A DNA stretch of 64,000 nucleotides from Pseudoteredinibacter isoporae (GTDB lineage: Bacteria > Pseudomonadota > Gammaproteobacteria > Pseudomonadales > Cellvibrionaceae). The translations under genes were made by a program, and so were the position numbers. Below, piece by piece: positions 8,964-21,800 of the stretch. Under the pieces are notes generated by a model, which was given only the letters and a program-made list of their open reading frames with translations, ran no database searches and had not been told where the DNA came from. Positions within the stretch are counted from its first letter, which is position 1, and every line of letters starts with the position of its first letter. The stretch is taken from the NCBI RefSeq assembly GCF_011602085.1, contig NZ_JAAONY010000001.1:1550001-1614000 (forward strand), in the 5' to 3' direction.

Positions 8964-9827
8964 ATGTTAGCTAAATCAACGATCTATAAAACCACCGGCG
9001 CCGTGGCGTTGTCGGCTTTTTTATTGCTCTCCCCGATGAGTCTGTTGGCCAAATCCAAAGCCACAGATGACGCTCTCAAGCAACTGGAATCACAAAAGTT
9101 TGAAGAAGCGGCCAAGGCATTATCATCCAGCTTTGAAGCGGGCGACGGTGATGCGGCCTTTTATCTTGGACGCATGTTTGAGCTGGGTTTGGGAACCAAG
9201 GCGGATATTAAACGCGCAGCCGGCTTATACCAATTGGCTGCCGATAAAAACAGTGCCTTGGGGCAAAACCGTTTGGCATTAGTTTACATTCGCGGCGAAG
9301 CCGGTGTGTTGCAGGATTACAGTCAGGCGCTGGAGATTCTAAAAAAGGCTGCAGCAACCGGCAATGCCGATGCCCAGTTTAACTACGCCACCATGTTTGA
9401 AAAAGGCTGGGGATTAAAGCCGAACATGAAAGAAGCGGTGACGTGGTTCACCAAAGCCGCTGAACAGCAACACATTGGTGCTCAAAACAAACTGGCTTTG
9501 GCCTACCGCGATGGTAGTGGTATCAAGGAAGACCAAAAACAAGCCCTGCGTTGGTTTTCTGAAGCGGCCGCTCAAAACAATCCTTTAGCTCTGTATGAAA
9601 TGGCCAACGCTTTTGAAGAAGGTAAATTTCGTCCAGCCAAGCAGGGTACCGCTTACATGCTGTTCAACCTGGCGGCCGCAGCCGGGCTTCAGCAAGCCGC
9701 CGCTCGTCGCGACAATATTCTGAGCAAGCTAAGCACCGAAGATGTCAACAAATATCAAAAGTTGGCACGCAGCTGGGTGGAACAAAGCAGCAAAGATCGT
9801 TTGAAAACCTTGAACAAGGGCGTGTAA
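8964..9827 (+). CDS. Exported Sel1-repeat (TPR-like) protein
   Basis: From the ATG at 8964 the product is 287 aa with a clear signal peptide (hydrophobic core then SLLAKS). An ATG at 8952 is in frame, but GAGGTG at 8954-8959 places the ribosome site in front of 8964, so the shorter form is chosen. About five Sel1 repeats fill residues ~45-250, for example AFYLGRMFELGLGTKADIKRAAGLYQLAA and FNYATMFEKGWGLKPNMKEAVTWFTKAA in outline. Sel1 repeats form alpha-solenoid scaffolds that bind other proteins. Its position between the TpsB and giant TpsA genes, 20 bp after tpsB, suggests a periplasmic helper for the secretion system; that role is inferred. Confidence 0.9.
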   Translation: MLAKSTIYKTTGAVALSAFLLLSPMSLLAKSKATDDALKQLESQKFEEAAKALSSSFEAGDGDAAFYLGRMFELGLGTKADIKRAAGLYQLAADKNSALGQNRLALVYIRGEAGVLQDYSQALEILKKAAATGNADAQFNYATMFEKGWGLKPNMKEAVTWFTKAAEQQHIGAQNKLALAYRDGSGIKEDQKQALRWFSEAAAQNNPLALYEMANAFEEGKFRPAKQGTAYMLFNLAAAAGLQQAAARRDNILSKLSTEDVNKYQKLARSWVEQSSKDRLKTLNKGV

Positions 9828-9897
9828 TCAGCGCCTTTTATAAGTTTAGCCATCGCATTAGTCAATGAAGTTTGATCGTGTTCAGTAAGGGATGATT

Positions 9898-12800
9898 ATG
9901 ACAACGAGTAACGTACGTTCGCCAAGCAGGAATTGGTCAGCAAAGCTGATTGCGTATTGTTGTTGCTGGAGCTTGTTGAGCCAGACATTCTTTACGGCGA
10001 CAGCGATGGCAGATCCCATTGTTGATCCCAAAGCGCCTATTGAATTTCGGCCAACAGTTCACCAGTCATCCAATGGAACCTCGGTAGTGGACATTACCGC
10101 CCCCAGTGAGGCAGGGGTTTCACTCAATCAATATGAACGGTTTGATGTTAACGAGAAAGGCCTGGTTCTGAACAACAGCCTTGTCGATGGCGAAAGCAAT
10201 CTGGCAGGTTTCCTGGCGGCTAACCCTAATTTGAGCAGCCGCTCAGCCAACCTCATCGTCAATGAAGTCACGGGTAATGTGGGTTCAGCACTGTTGGGCC
10301 AGATTGAGGTGTTTGGAGATAAAGCATCGGTCATTATTGCAAACCCCTATGGCATTGCCTGTAATGGTTGTGGCTTCATTAACACCGACAGTGTGGCGCT
10401 CACGACGGGGCGTCCTCTGTTAACCGGCGGCCAGTTGGATCTGGATATCAGCGGTAATGCCTCTGTCTCAGTCGGTGAGCTGGGTCTTAGTGGCGACGTA
10501 TCGGCACTGAGCTTGATTTCCGGAAAGATTGATCTCAATGGCACAACCGTAGTCACCGGTGAACTGAATTTAGTCGCGGGCGATATGTTGTATGACTACA
10601 GTCAACGCGCAGTAAAGCAAGGTCGAGGCGGTAATTCAGAACCGCTTTATGCCATTGATGCCAGTCAATTGGGCGCCATGCGAGCCGGCAGTATCAATAT
10701 CATTGTTGAAGGCGAGAATGCGGGCGTTCGCTTAATGGGGTATGCCAATGCCGAGCGAGGCAATCTGAACATTGATGCCGACGGCAATGTCTCCCTGCGA
10801 GGCACGGCGGCGGCTGGCGGTATTACGATAGACAGCAAGGCTGCCGTTCGCCAGGAGAAAGATTTTTCCGCCGGGCAGGACATCAATATTCATTCCAAAA
10901 GTCTTTTTGTTGCTGATGGCGGCGCTATCCAAACTGCAGAGTCGCTCAATGTCAACGTTCTCGATGCTGCCGCTATTTATGGTGATACTCAAGTTCGAGG
11001 TGCTGCGACTATTTCCGCAGCTGGCGGTATTACGCTCGGTGAAGAGTTTCTTGTCGGCCGTGGCGTAAATTTGCAAAGCGAGGGGACGGTCACCTTTGCT
11101 GAGGGTATCTTTTCAGCCCCAAGTTTCAATATACAATCGGCGGCAACGGAAACGTTGGCCGGTGCTACCCTTCGGATAGATGAATCACTTTCGATTGACG
11201 GCGGCAATATCGATTTCGCGGAAGGCAGTTATGTAATCGCCGATGGCGCCAGTCTTCAATTTAATAACAACGATTTATTTAACAGTGGCGCTCAGATTTT
11301 GGGACGATCATTCTCAGCGAGCGGCAACATTGGTTTAAACGAGCAAGCGGGCATCATCCAAACCGACCAACTTGCCCTGGAATTCAGCGACCGCTTCAGC
11401 AACGCAGGCAGCATTACGACAGAGCAGTTCGATACGATTCGTTCTCCTGTTTTTGAAAATCTGGCCACTGGCCGCATTTCCGCTCCGTCGATTGATGTTG
11501 ATGGATTTTTTAGCAATGCAGGCACCTTGTCCAATGAAGGAGATCTTGCGCTCCATGCCCGTGACGGTCTGGTCAGCACAGGCACGATTATAAGTTCAGG
11601 ACTATTGAGTCTGAATTCCGAAGCGCTGTTGCAACTCGGTGGCACTATTCAAGCGAGCGAGGCCATTACGGCCTTCAGTGCGTCGGGTGGCATCGCTATC
11701 AACAATCTAGATTTGATCACCGCTGGTGACTGGAATTTGGATGCCAACGGCAACGATATTCAAATCAATAATTTGCAGGCCCAAGCGGCCGGTACGCAAT
11801 GGCGAGCGGCCAATATTCGCTTAGGGGGCTCTGTCAATGTTCAAACGTCCGAATTGAACATCGATATCAATGGTGCCTTTGACAATACCGGAGCCTTTAC
11901 TGGATTCGAAAACCTTCTTTTGAGTTCAGCGTCCTTCAGTAATAGTGGTGTTCTTACCGCTGGTGGACAGATTAGCATCGACTCCGCGAGTTTTGACAAT
12001 CAGGGAAGCATTAATGCACCAACTTTGATTCTTGATGTAGATACGCTGTCAAACAGTGGTTCCCTGTCCAGTAACGTTCTGGATGTTACCTTGCAAACGG
12101 CGTTGAATAACAGCGCTGGTAACATTCAGGTTCTGGATCAATTTACCCTGAACAGCCCAGGCTTGATTAATGATGGTGGCTTGATTGTTGCCGGTAACTT
12201 TACCGGCAATATCAACGGCGATATCAGTAATGTGGTCGGTGTCATAGAGGCCAAGCAGCAACTGATTTTATCCGGCGGCAGCTTGAATAACCAACAAGGG
12301 CAAATCAGCCTGAGTTCGGGTAGCATTTCCATTTCTGGTGAAATCGACAACAGCGGCGGTCAGTTTCGTGGTGCGAATTACCGTTTAAGTGGCGGCAGTT
12401 ACCTAAGCGATTCAGACAGTTTGCTCTACGCAACCGACAGTCTTGGCGGTACCTTTTTTGGCGAATTTAATAATCAGGGATTGGTCTATGCGATCAACAG
12501 TATCGATCTGAACGCAGCTAGCCTGACGAATGACAGTCTGATTTACAGTAGCAGCAATGCTCTGAACGTTTCAGGTTTATTGACGAACGCAGGCGACATT
12601 CATGGCGATACATTGAATCTTTACGCCGGTGAGCTGATCAATGAAAGCAACGCTACCTTGTTTGCCAAAGACAGTGCGACGGTTTCTGCCGGCACATTGA
12701 CAAATGACAGCTGGATTTCAGCCATAAATTCCCTGACCGTCAATGCAGGCACTCTGAACAACAACGCCACCATAGGTGGCATTCTCTTGCCGTTAACCGT

Positions 12801-15800
12801 TGGTAATGAAGAGCTGACAGGCAATGGTGTGCTGCTTGTAGACAGCCTTAGCGTGAATGGCGGCACCATCAATAATGCAGGGAGCTTATTGGCGGAAAGC
12901 TCCGGCGCAATCCATATTGCCAATTTGTTGGACAATCAGGGTGAAATATTTGCGGCAGACTTACTGCTTTCCCGTATTACCGAGGACCAGCTGCAATCGT
13001 CTCCCGATATTCGCCGCGTGATAAGCCAATCAGGTTTGGCCGACATCAATAATCGTGGTCGCATTCTTTCCTCAACACTGCAAACCAATGTTGGTCACAT
13101 CAATAACGAAAGCCTGATCCAGGCCGACGATATCACCTTGCTTCAGGCCAATAGCGTTCATAATGCGAGTGATGCCCGCTTAATGTCCCAAACAGCGAAT
13201 CTGGACATTTCAGGTGAACTGCTGAATGAGGGCCTGATTTTCGCGGAAACCGCCTTAACCTTGAAGGCCGGTGAACTCAACAATACAACCTTGATTAATG
13301 CGGGCACCGCAGATATCGCCATTGAGGGCGTTTTGGATAACAGCGGTTCCATCATCGCTGCGACTGAAAATGCCGCGAACAGCATACAGGCGCACACCTT
13401 GATCAATACGCAAGATGCGGTCATCAGAAGCGCATCAAATTTGAGTCTTGATGTAACAGGTACCGGAAGCGGTGCCGGTTTAATCAATAGCGGCGTCATT
13501 GTAAGTGACCGATCAATAGACTTGGCCGGCGGTGATATTCGTAATAACGCCGACGCCGTTCTGATCGCGTTGGAAAATATCAATGGTTTGGCATTGTCCG
13601 GTGATATCGACAATGCTGGGCGAATTGCAGCTGGCGATGTGGATACACAAAGCGGCAGTTTAACGCTTGGCGCAAATAACATTACCAACCAAAGTTCGGG
13701 CTTGATTTACAGCGCCGGTGATATTGATATTCAAGCCGGTGGCTTATTGCAAAACCTCAGCGATGGGAACGACTCGGGAACGGTGTTCGCCGAAAAGGCC
13801 TTGAGTGTGAGTGCTGACCGCATCGAGAACCAGTGGCAGATCAGTTCTATTGATGTAAACATTGACGTTGTCGATACGCTTGATAACAGCGGTTCCATTG
13901 TGAGTACCGATCTGTTGTTAAAGGCCGGTAGCTTGACCAACCAAAGCACCGGTTTGATATCGGCTGTGAACAGTATCGACGCTGCGGTTGATTCCATGGC
14001 TCAAAACAGTGGTCAGATAATTGCCGCTTCCGGTTTAGATTTTTCATCCGATGCATTGAACAACGGCGGCGAGATGTCTGCGGAAACCATTGAACTAATG
14101 GTTAATGCCGAGATATCCAACAGTGGCAATATTCTGGCATCCACGTCTTTGGAGCTGAACGCCACGAGTCTTGATAATGATGCCAACGGTAAAATTCACG
14201 CCTCTGAAAATGCTACTTTGGAATTGACCGGGATTCTGAGCAATGCCGGCGAACTTTATGCGGGTGATCAGCTGCAGATTTCTGCTTTACGGCTTATTAA
14301 CACAGGTGCGATTCGCGCGGGTGATATCGGTTTAACACTGAACGCTCCGCCATCAAATGAACCCAGCGTCAACAACAGCGGCAGCATTGCCGCAGAAAGT
14401 GGTTGGAATGCTGCAGGCTTGGGTGGTGGTTCGATTGAGATCAGTACGCAAGGGGACGTTCTGAACAGTGGTGTCGTTGCGGCTGAACGGTTCAACTTAC
14501 ACGCGCGATCGTTAGAGAATATTGACGGTACGCTGTCATCAAGCGGTCGAATGAATATCGATTTGCAAGAAACGTTACTGAACCAACAGAGCAGTAACGG
14601 TGGTGTTATTCAAGCGGCAGATGTTTTAGAGCTGACCGCGAGCGACATCGATAATCAAGCCTATCTCCTAGGCTTGGCCGACATTAATATTACCGCCACA
14701 AGCTTGTTGAACTCTGGCAGCATTAATGGTGGTGCCAATATTACAGCAACCCTAAGCGAAAATATCATCAATACGGGTGCGTTTATCGCTAAACAGAACG
14801 CTACTCTGCTGGCCTCATCCCTAACAGTGGACGGTGTTAATTCTGATATCGGTTTTATTCAAGCCGGTGAAATAGAACTGACGGTCCCAACTATTGAGGT
14901 CGGGCAACAAGGTGTGTTGCTGAGTGATAGCCAGCTAACGATTAACGCTTTGAACACCTTGGCGAATGCCGGGCATATTCAATCAGGCGCCACTGAATGG
15001 CTTGCCACAGGCATTGGTAGCGAGGTGAATAACAGTGGTTTTATTCTGGCCGAAAGCTTAACGGTTGAAAACCTGGAACGCTATCACAGCGTTGCGGGGC
15101 TTTTGGATGCCCAAGGGGATATTACTCTGGACCTCAGTGCTTTAAGCGATTCGCGTATTTCACTGGAACAGGGTGCGCAAATGGTGTCGAGAGCAGGCCA
15201 TCTGCTTCTGGCGGCCAATACCATCAGCAATGACAGCAGCTTAATCGATGGTGTGGGTGCCCTTACCATTCGAACCGATACCTATGAAAACCTGGGTAAC
15301 GCCGCGATAAATGGCGGAGACGTTCATCTGGAAGTTCGTCGTTTGGTCAACACCGGCATTATTGGCGGTAACTTACTGGGTGGCGTTGGTCTTGAGGAAG
15401 TGATCAATGATGGCGGCGTGATCAGTGCTGATGGTATCAGTTGGGATTTGAAGCTACTGCAAAATAATGGCGGCCGTATCGACAGCACCGCTGATATCAG
15501 CATTATCACCGACGTATTCGAAAACAGTGGCGGTGATGTTTACGCTAATTCCGGAAGCATTGGCTTAACAGTCAATAACTCCTTTTCCAATACGAGCAAT
15601 ATTGTTGCCAGTGGTGCTCTGAGCATCAGCGCCGACAGCCTGAGTAATCGTGGCTTATTGGCCGGGGGCAGCGTTTCTCTGTTTGGCCGTGATATCGATC
15701 AATATGGCAATTTGCAGTCTTCCGGTTCCGTCTCGTTAACAGCGCAAAACGAGTTGTATTTTGCAGTAGGCAGTTTAAGTCAAGCCGCGTCACTGACCGC

Positions 15801-18800
15801 TTCCGGCCGAAGCATCAGCAACTTCGGTACGATCGCTGGCAGCGGTTCGGCAATATTTAATACCGGGCAAGGCGATTTTAATAACAATGCCGATATCCTG
15901 TTTGCGGGCGTAACGGTCAATGCTGGCAGCATTGTGAATACCGGTTTGATTCAATCTAACGGCAACGATTCCTTCAACGCCGATACCATTAATAACTCGG
16001 GTTTTATTTACGGCGGCAACAGCACCGTGCAAGCTCGTAGCCTGTTGCGTAACCTTGGTGTGATCAGCAGTGCGAACGATTTGACCATTACCGCACCGGA
16101 GTTGATCAATCGCGGCGGCTACCTGGCCGGTGCCAATTTAACCTTGAATGCAAGCAATACGGTAGATAACAGCGGAGGGGTATTGTATGCCACCTCTGGA
16201 GCATTGAGTGTTGATACCCAGGAATTGATTCTGGCCGCGTTCCAAACCACGCAGAATTTGAGCGAAAGTGAAACGGTCGATCTGGTAACGGCCAGTGATA
16301 GCGGCAAAGCCGATGCGGTTTCTGACATTGCCAATCAACTGGAACAGGATTTAGCCGCAACAAGCGACCAGGCGGAACAAGACGCATTAATTGCAGCCGC
16401 AAGCAGTGCCATTCAGGCGGAACTGCCCGGCATCAGCGAAGCAGAGCAAAGTGCCTTGACCATGCTGCTGTCTCAACAGGGCGATAATCCCGATAACAGT
16501 GTGGAGGTGGTGCAAGAATCCTTATTGTATTCTGCGGGTGAGTTGAACCTGAATGTGGGCAGTGACTTGAAGGTTGAGGGCGATATTTCCTCGGTTCAAG
16601 CGGCCACAATAACGGTGGCGGGCGGCATTGAACAACAAGGTCGTATTGCTTCTGGAAGCAACTTGACGATCAATCTTGCCGGTGATTTTAATTCCGATCG
16701 CAGCGCCCTAACCACCTTGAACAGCGGCGGTGATGTGTTTGTCAGCCCCACGGGTACGCAACTGAATGATCGGGTTTATACCGCCAGTCGTCAGAACCTG
16801 GAATTAAATGGGGCAAACAACATCAGCCTGATTGATTCCAGCTTGCAAGCCGGCAATAACTTAAGCGTAAACAACAGCGCCGATGCCGAGCTCATGTTGA
16901 GTGGCAATCAGGCGCGCCTCTATGCGGCGGGCAATCTGGATTTATCCTCCGGAATCAAATCCATCCATATTGATGCCATTAACGATAAAAACAATATTGA
17001 AGTTCGCAATGCCAACATCAAACTTTCAGGCGATTTCAACAATAGCGGTCATGTAAAAAGCACCGGCACTTTTAATATGGATGTTGGCGGGGATCTAAAT
17101 TTGGCCAGCGGCAGTATGCTGCACGGCAGTACTTTGGATTTAACTTTAACGCAGCAACCCGATTTCAGTCAGGAAACCATCAAAGCCGATACCCTTCTTA
17201 CCTTACGTCTGCCTGAGTTTAGTTTGGCCAGCGGCGAAACATTGCGTATGGATGGTGCTGTGCACATTTTTGCAGACGGTAACATCAGCAACTCCGGCCA
17301 GATCATTTCCCGCAACGCGGGTATTCACCTTGGTGCACAGAACATCAGCAACCATGCAGGGGCTACACTCGTTGCCTCTGGGTCCATCAATGGCGCCGCC
17401 AGTAGCACGGCATCCAACTCAGGTTATATTGGTTCTCTAAGCTCCATTGCATGGACAGGGGGCTTTGGTGGCTTTAATGCGTCTTCAGGCACCATTGCCA
17501 GCAAGGGGAGTATTTTTTTGGGCGGTGGCGATCGCGCCGTTAACGACGGCATTATTCATGCAGAAAATCACGTCACTCTGCAAGCGAATGACCTCAGTGT
17601 AAATCTGGGCGTGATTCAGGCCGACTCCGTTACCTTTGACGGACGATCAGGAGCGAATCAGGGCTTGGTTAGTGTGAGCGGTATCGGCGGAATTACCTTT
17701 GTTGGTTTTTCCCAAGACGCCCAAGACAACAGCAACCCCCCTGAAATCAATGGCCCTGGTAATGTAAATACCGGTCCAAGTGGTGATACGCCCGATGGCC
17801 TTGGTAACCACGGTGAAGAAGACACAACGCCCGCCACCGCAAATAATGATAATCAAAGCGGTGCTGGCACCGCAGGTTCGGTAAATACCCGTAACGGTGG
17901 AGCCATCGACGACGCCGACATCAGAGCGCGCCGTGACTTGATCGGAATCGATCAGCTGCGCCAGCTCGCTTTAAGTGGTGATATTGATGATGCCCTGGCC
18001 AGTCAATTGTTGAATGGCCCGGTATCCGGCAGTTTAGCCAGTACAACGACTCGCCCTGCGGCGCCATCCGCCTTGGATCTCGATCAACTCTTTGCCGGAA
18101 TCAGTGTAAACTCACAACCGGCTCCGGATGACGATAACGACCAAAGCACCCTGCCAAGTCAGCCTAATCCATTGGCCGACCCGGCGACACTAACGGCTGA
18201 GCAGCGTATCGCTGCCACCGAAGTTATAGTGCAGGTTTCCGATGAAGATTTTGCAGAGGCCCTGGCGGCTGGGTCGCCCCAAGGTGCCACAGCGGGCAGC
18301 TTTTGGGACACCAGCGATCTTGAAAACCGATTGGCTCAGTTGCACAGCCGACAGCTGCGCTCCAATGGCCAGCCCAATGAGAATACCAACCCTGCCTTTA
18401 ATAACATTCAGGTAGACCCGGATGAATTCGCTCAGAATATCCGACGTTTATTGGCACAAGGGTTCTTTAACGACAGCATATACGATTACGCCCAAGCATA
18501 CTTTAACGGTTCTTCGCCAACACCTGTTGAGAACGATTCAAAAGATCAAAACGACAGCACTCATTTGTTGACTTATGGGCAGCTGATTGACCCTGATAGT
18601 GGCACCTTGTTAGCCAACGGAACCTTTATTAACAGTGGCGAAACAGAAACCCAGGCCCATACGCGTTTCGTGTTGAATGACCAACAACTGTTAGGTGAAG
18701 TGGCTCAGGAAACTCTGGACTTCCTGCAAGACCTTCCATCCTCTGAAGAGGAAAGTGAAAGTACAGATGTTGCTCGAAATACCCTGGCCGCCTTGGGCAT

Positions 18801-21800
18801 TGAATTCAAACCCGATGAAGACGGAAAGATGGATTTATCCGGCCGCAGCATTGCCGGTCGGGGCTTGGATAATCTTCAAATTACCGAGGATGAAGACGGT
18901 AACTTATTCATCGCCGTTGCCGATCAACGCCGGGGAATCTCCCTGGGCAATATGGCAGGCTTGTTCTCTCCGAATCTTGACGGCACTTATACCGATGCAA
19001 ACGGTAACCGAGTCAGTAAAGAAGCGTTTCAGGCCCAAGTGGCGGAAAACAACCCTCACTTGTTTGGTTCAAGCGGCGCAGACGATGCGGAAAACCGTAG
19101 CGCGTATTTTAATAGCATCTTGGCGCGAGCCGATGCAAACTCCCTAAATAATATTGCCGCCGGCGGTGTCACCATTGTGGGTGGGCGAGATGCTGAGGGC
19201 AACTACACCCAACTGGCCGGCAACTTTATTAACACAGGCAGCATTGATACCGACAACCTTACCGTTATGGCGCAAGGTGTGGTATTGGGTGATAACAGCA
19301 GTATCAACACCCGTGGCGATTTTTATCTCGATGTCAAAAATGACATTGACTTGGGCGTAGGGCAACACCTCAATATTGGCAATAACTTTATCGCCAAAAC
19401 CGATGGTGATATCAAACTTCAAGCGGAGCGTATAGAAAGTAATCATACACGCGGTGGTGTTACTGTTGAAGAAGTCAATCACAGACTCGCCAGCCTGAAT
19501 GTCGGTGGTAACTTACTGTGGGATGCCGGTAATAACGTCCTGCTGAGTGGCGCGACTTTAAATGTAGGCGGTGCCGCCCAAATCAAAGCCGCAAACGATG
19601 TTCGTATTGAAGCCGTCGCCAATAGCCAGAGTGAGACTGAAAAACGGAAAAACTTTGAAGAAACCTTTTCTTCGCTGACTCATGAAGGTTCCAGGTTGTC
19701 AGCATTAGGTGATATATCAGTAATCGCTGGAAATAATTTGGATGTAATAGGATCAAATATAGTTGCAGGGAACAGTGATATTCAATCGAATATATCGCTG
19801 GCCGCGAGCGGTAATATGACCATTGCTTCTGTAACTGATGAAAACTATCACTATCGTTTCCATAAAAAGAAGAAGAGCTTTGGCCGCAGTAAGACCTACA
19901 CTGAAGAAAGCTTGGATTCAAAAAACATATCCAGTAATGTGATTGCTACAGGGAATGTGTTTATTAATAGTGCTATAGATAATGAAGGTAAAGTTGGAAT
20001 CACCAAAAGTAATAATGTGTCCATCGTCGGTAGCAATGTTGGAGCGGGTGGCAGAACCATTGTTGCGGCTCAGAACAACGTAGAAATACTGTCAGCCATT
20101 GAGCAGTTCGGTTCCTATAAACAAAAGAAAAAATCCGGCTTTCTTGGGATATCTAAGTCAAGCAATTCTAACCTTCAAACCCAGGCGCGCCATGTTGAAA
20201 GCAGGGTAGTCTCAGGCTTCGATACGCAGGTCTTGGCTGGGAATGATCTGAATCTCAGGGCCAGTAATGTCGCAGCCAAAAACGACGTGGAGCTAAGAGC
20301 TGGCATTCTCAATGAATCAGGGACATTGACACTGAACGCAGGTACAAACACGGATTACAACAAAAAGGTCAGTTATAAAAAACGTACCGGCCTGATTGTA
20401 ACGGGTAATGGAATTGCTGTGTCGGCTGCGCAAGAAAGAGGCCAAGAAACTCTTTCAAATACCGCTGTGGGATCAACCGTAACGGGGGGAGGAGATGGAA
20501 CTTTAGTGGCTGCACAGGATGTGAATGTTATTGGTAGCCTCGTTGAAGTTGGGGGCAAAATAAGAATTAATGCAGGACGTGATGTTAATATCGTTGATAA
20601 AGCACAATCCTTAACGTCTACAGACTGGGCAAATGAAAAAACATCTGGTATTAGCTTTTCTGCTGACAGAAACAGTGTTGGCGCCTTTATCGGAAAAGAA
20701 AGTGAAAAGAATAAAACAACGACCACCAATTCTGTGAATGCGCCTTCAGCTCTACAGGCGGGAGATGACGTTGTTATTCAGTCCGGACGTGATATCAATC
20801 AAGTTGGTAGCATAGTTAACGCTGGTAAGGATGCATTGTATATAGCAAAGAACGATATCAACATTGCTCCTAGCATTAACACCAATACTCAAGAAAGCAC
20901 TTACGAGAGCTCCAGGAGCGGTTTGGGTGTCAATATTCAGCACAACTTGGGTAATACCCTTGATGCTATTCAAAATATAGGTGGTGGTGATAATGCTGTA
21001 AGTCAAGCGAGTTCCGTTCTTGCGGCTGTCGATGCAATTACTTCGTTTACTCAAGGTCCAAGCGCGAGTGTCCATATAGGGAACAGTCGCAGTACAGAGC
21101 ATTCGATTTCTTCACAAGAAAATGCCCAAAACAGCCAAATCAAGGCCGCAGGTAATGTTGTGCTAAAGGCAGATGGTGATGCCAACTTGGCCGCCGTCGA
21201 TATTAATGCGGGCAATACCATTGCAGTGGCGGCCAATGATATCAATATTTTGGCTGCCGACCAGCAGTACAACAATGATGTCGATAGCGAATCAACAAGT
21301 TCAGGATTTTTACTTCGAGGTGGAGGTAATCAGGCCAGCATTGGAGTCTCCTACAATCAAAGTACAGCCGAATCAAACCAAAATGGTGGCCGGGCTGCTG
21401 TATCTAACTTCAGTGCCACGAATATATCCTTGGATGCAAAAAATGATCTATTGATCGAAGGCGCAAATCTATCGGCCGCGAATGATATCAAGCTTGTTGC
21501 TGCTAATGATATTTCAATAAATAGCGCTCAAAATAATAGTAGCAGCTCTACAGACAGCAATAGCGTCAACGGCGGAATGGGTTTGGCTGTCACAGTTGGG
21601 CAGGGTGGCGCTTCAGTTGGTTACTATGTCGAAGCCGGCTTCAGCAAAAATGACTTGGACAGGGAAAGCAGCAGTTATCAGAATGCCAGTATCAATGCGG
21701 GCGGTAATTTGATTGTTAATAGTGGAAATGACACGTCAATCATTGGTGCCAACCTAGAGGGCGACAATGTGGACATCGATGTGGGCGGTGACTTCACGCT

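Noticed and set aside
13158-13688. Long minus-strand frames inside the giant exoprotein gene (this one of 176 codons)
   Set aside because: The repetitive, codon-biased coding strand produces long antisense frames throughout; none has protein-like motifs or a ribosome site.
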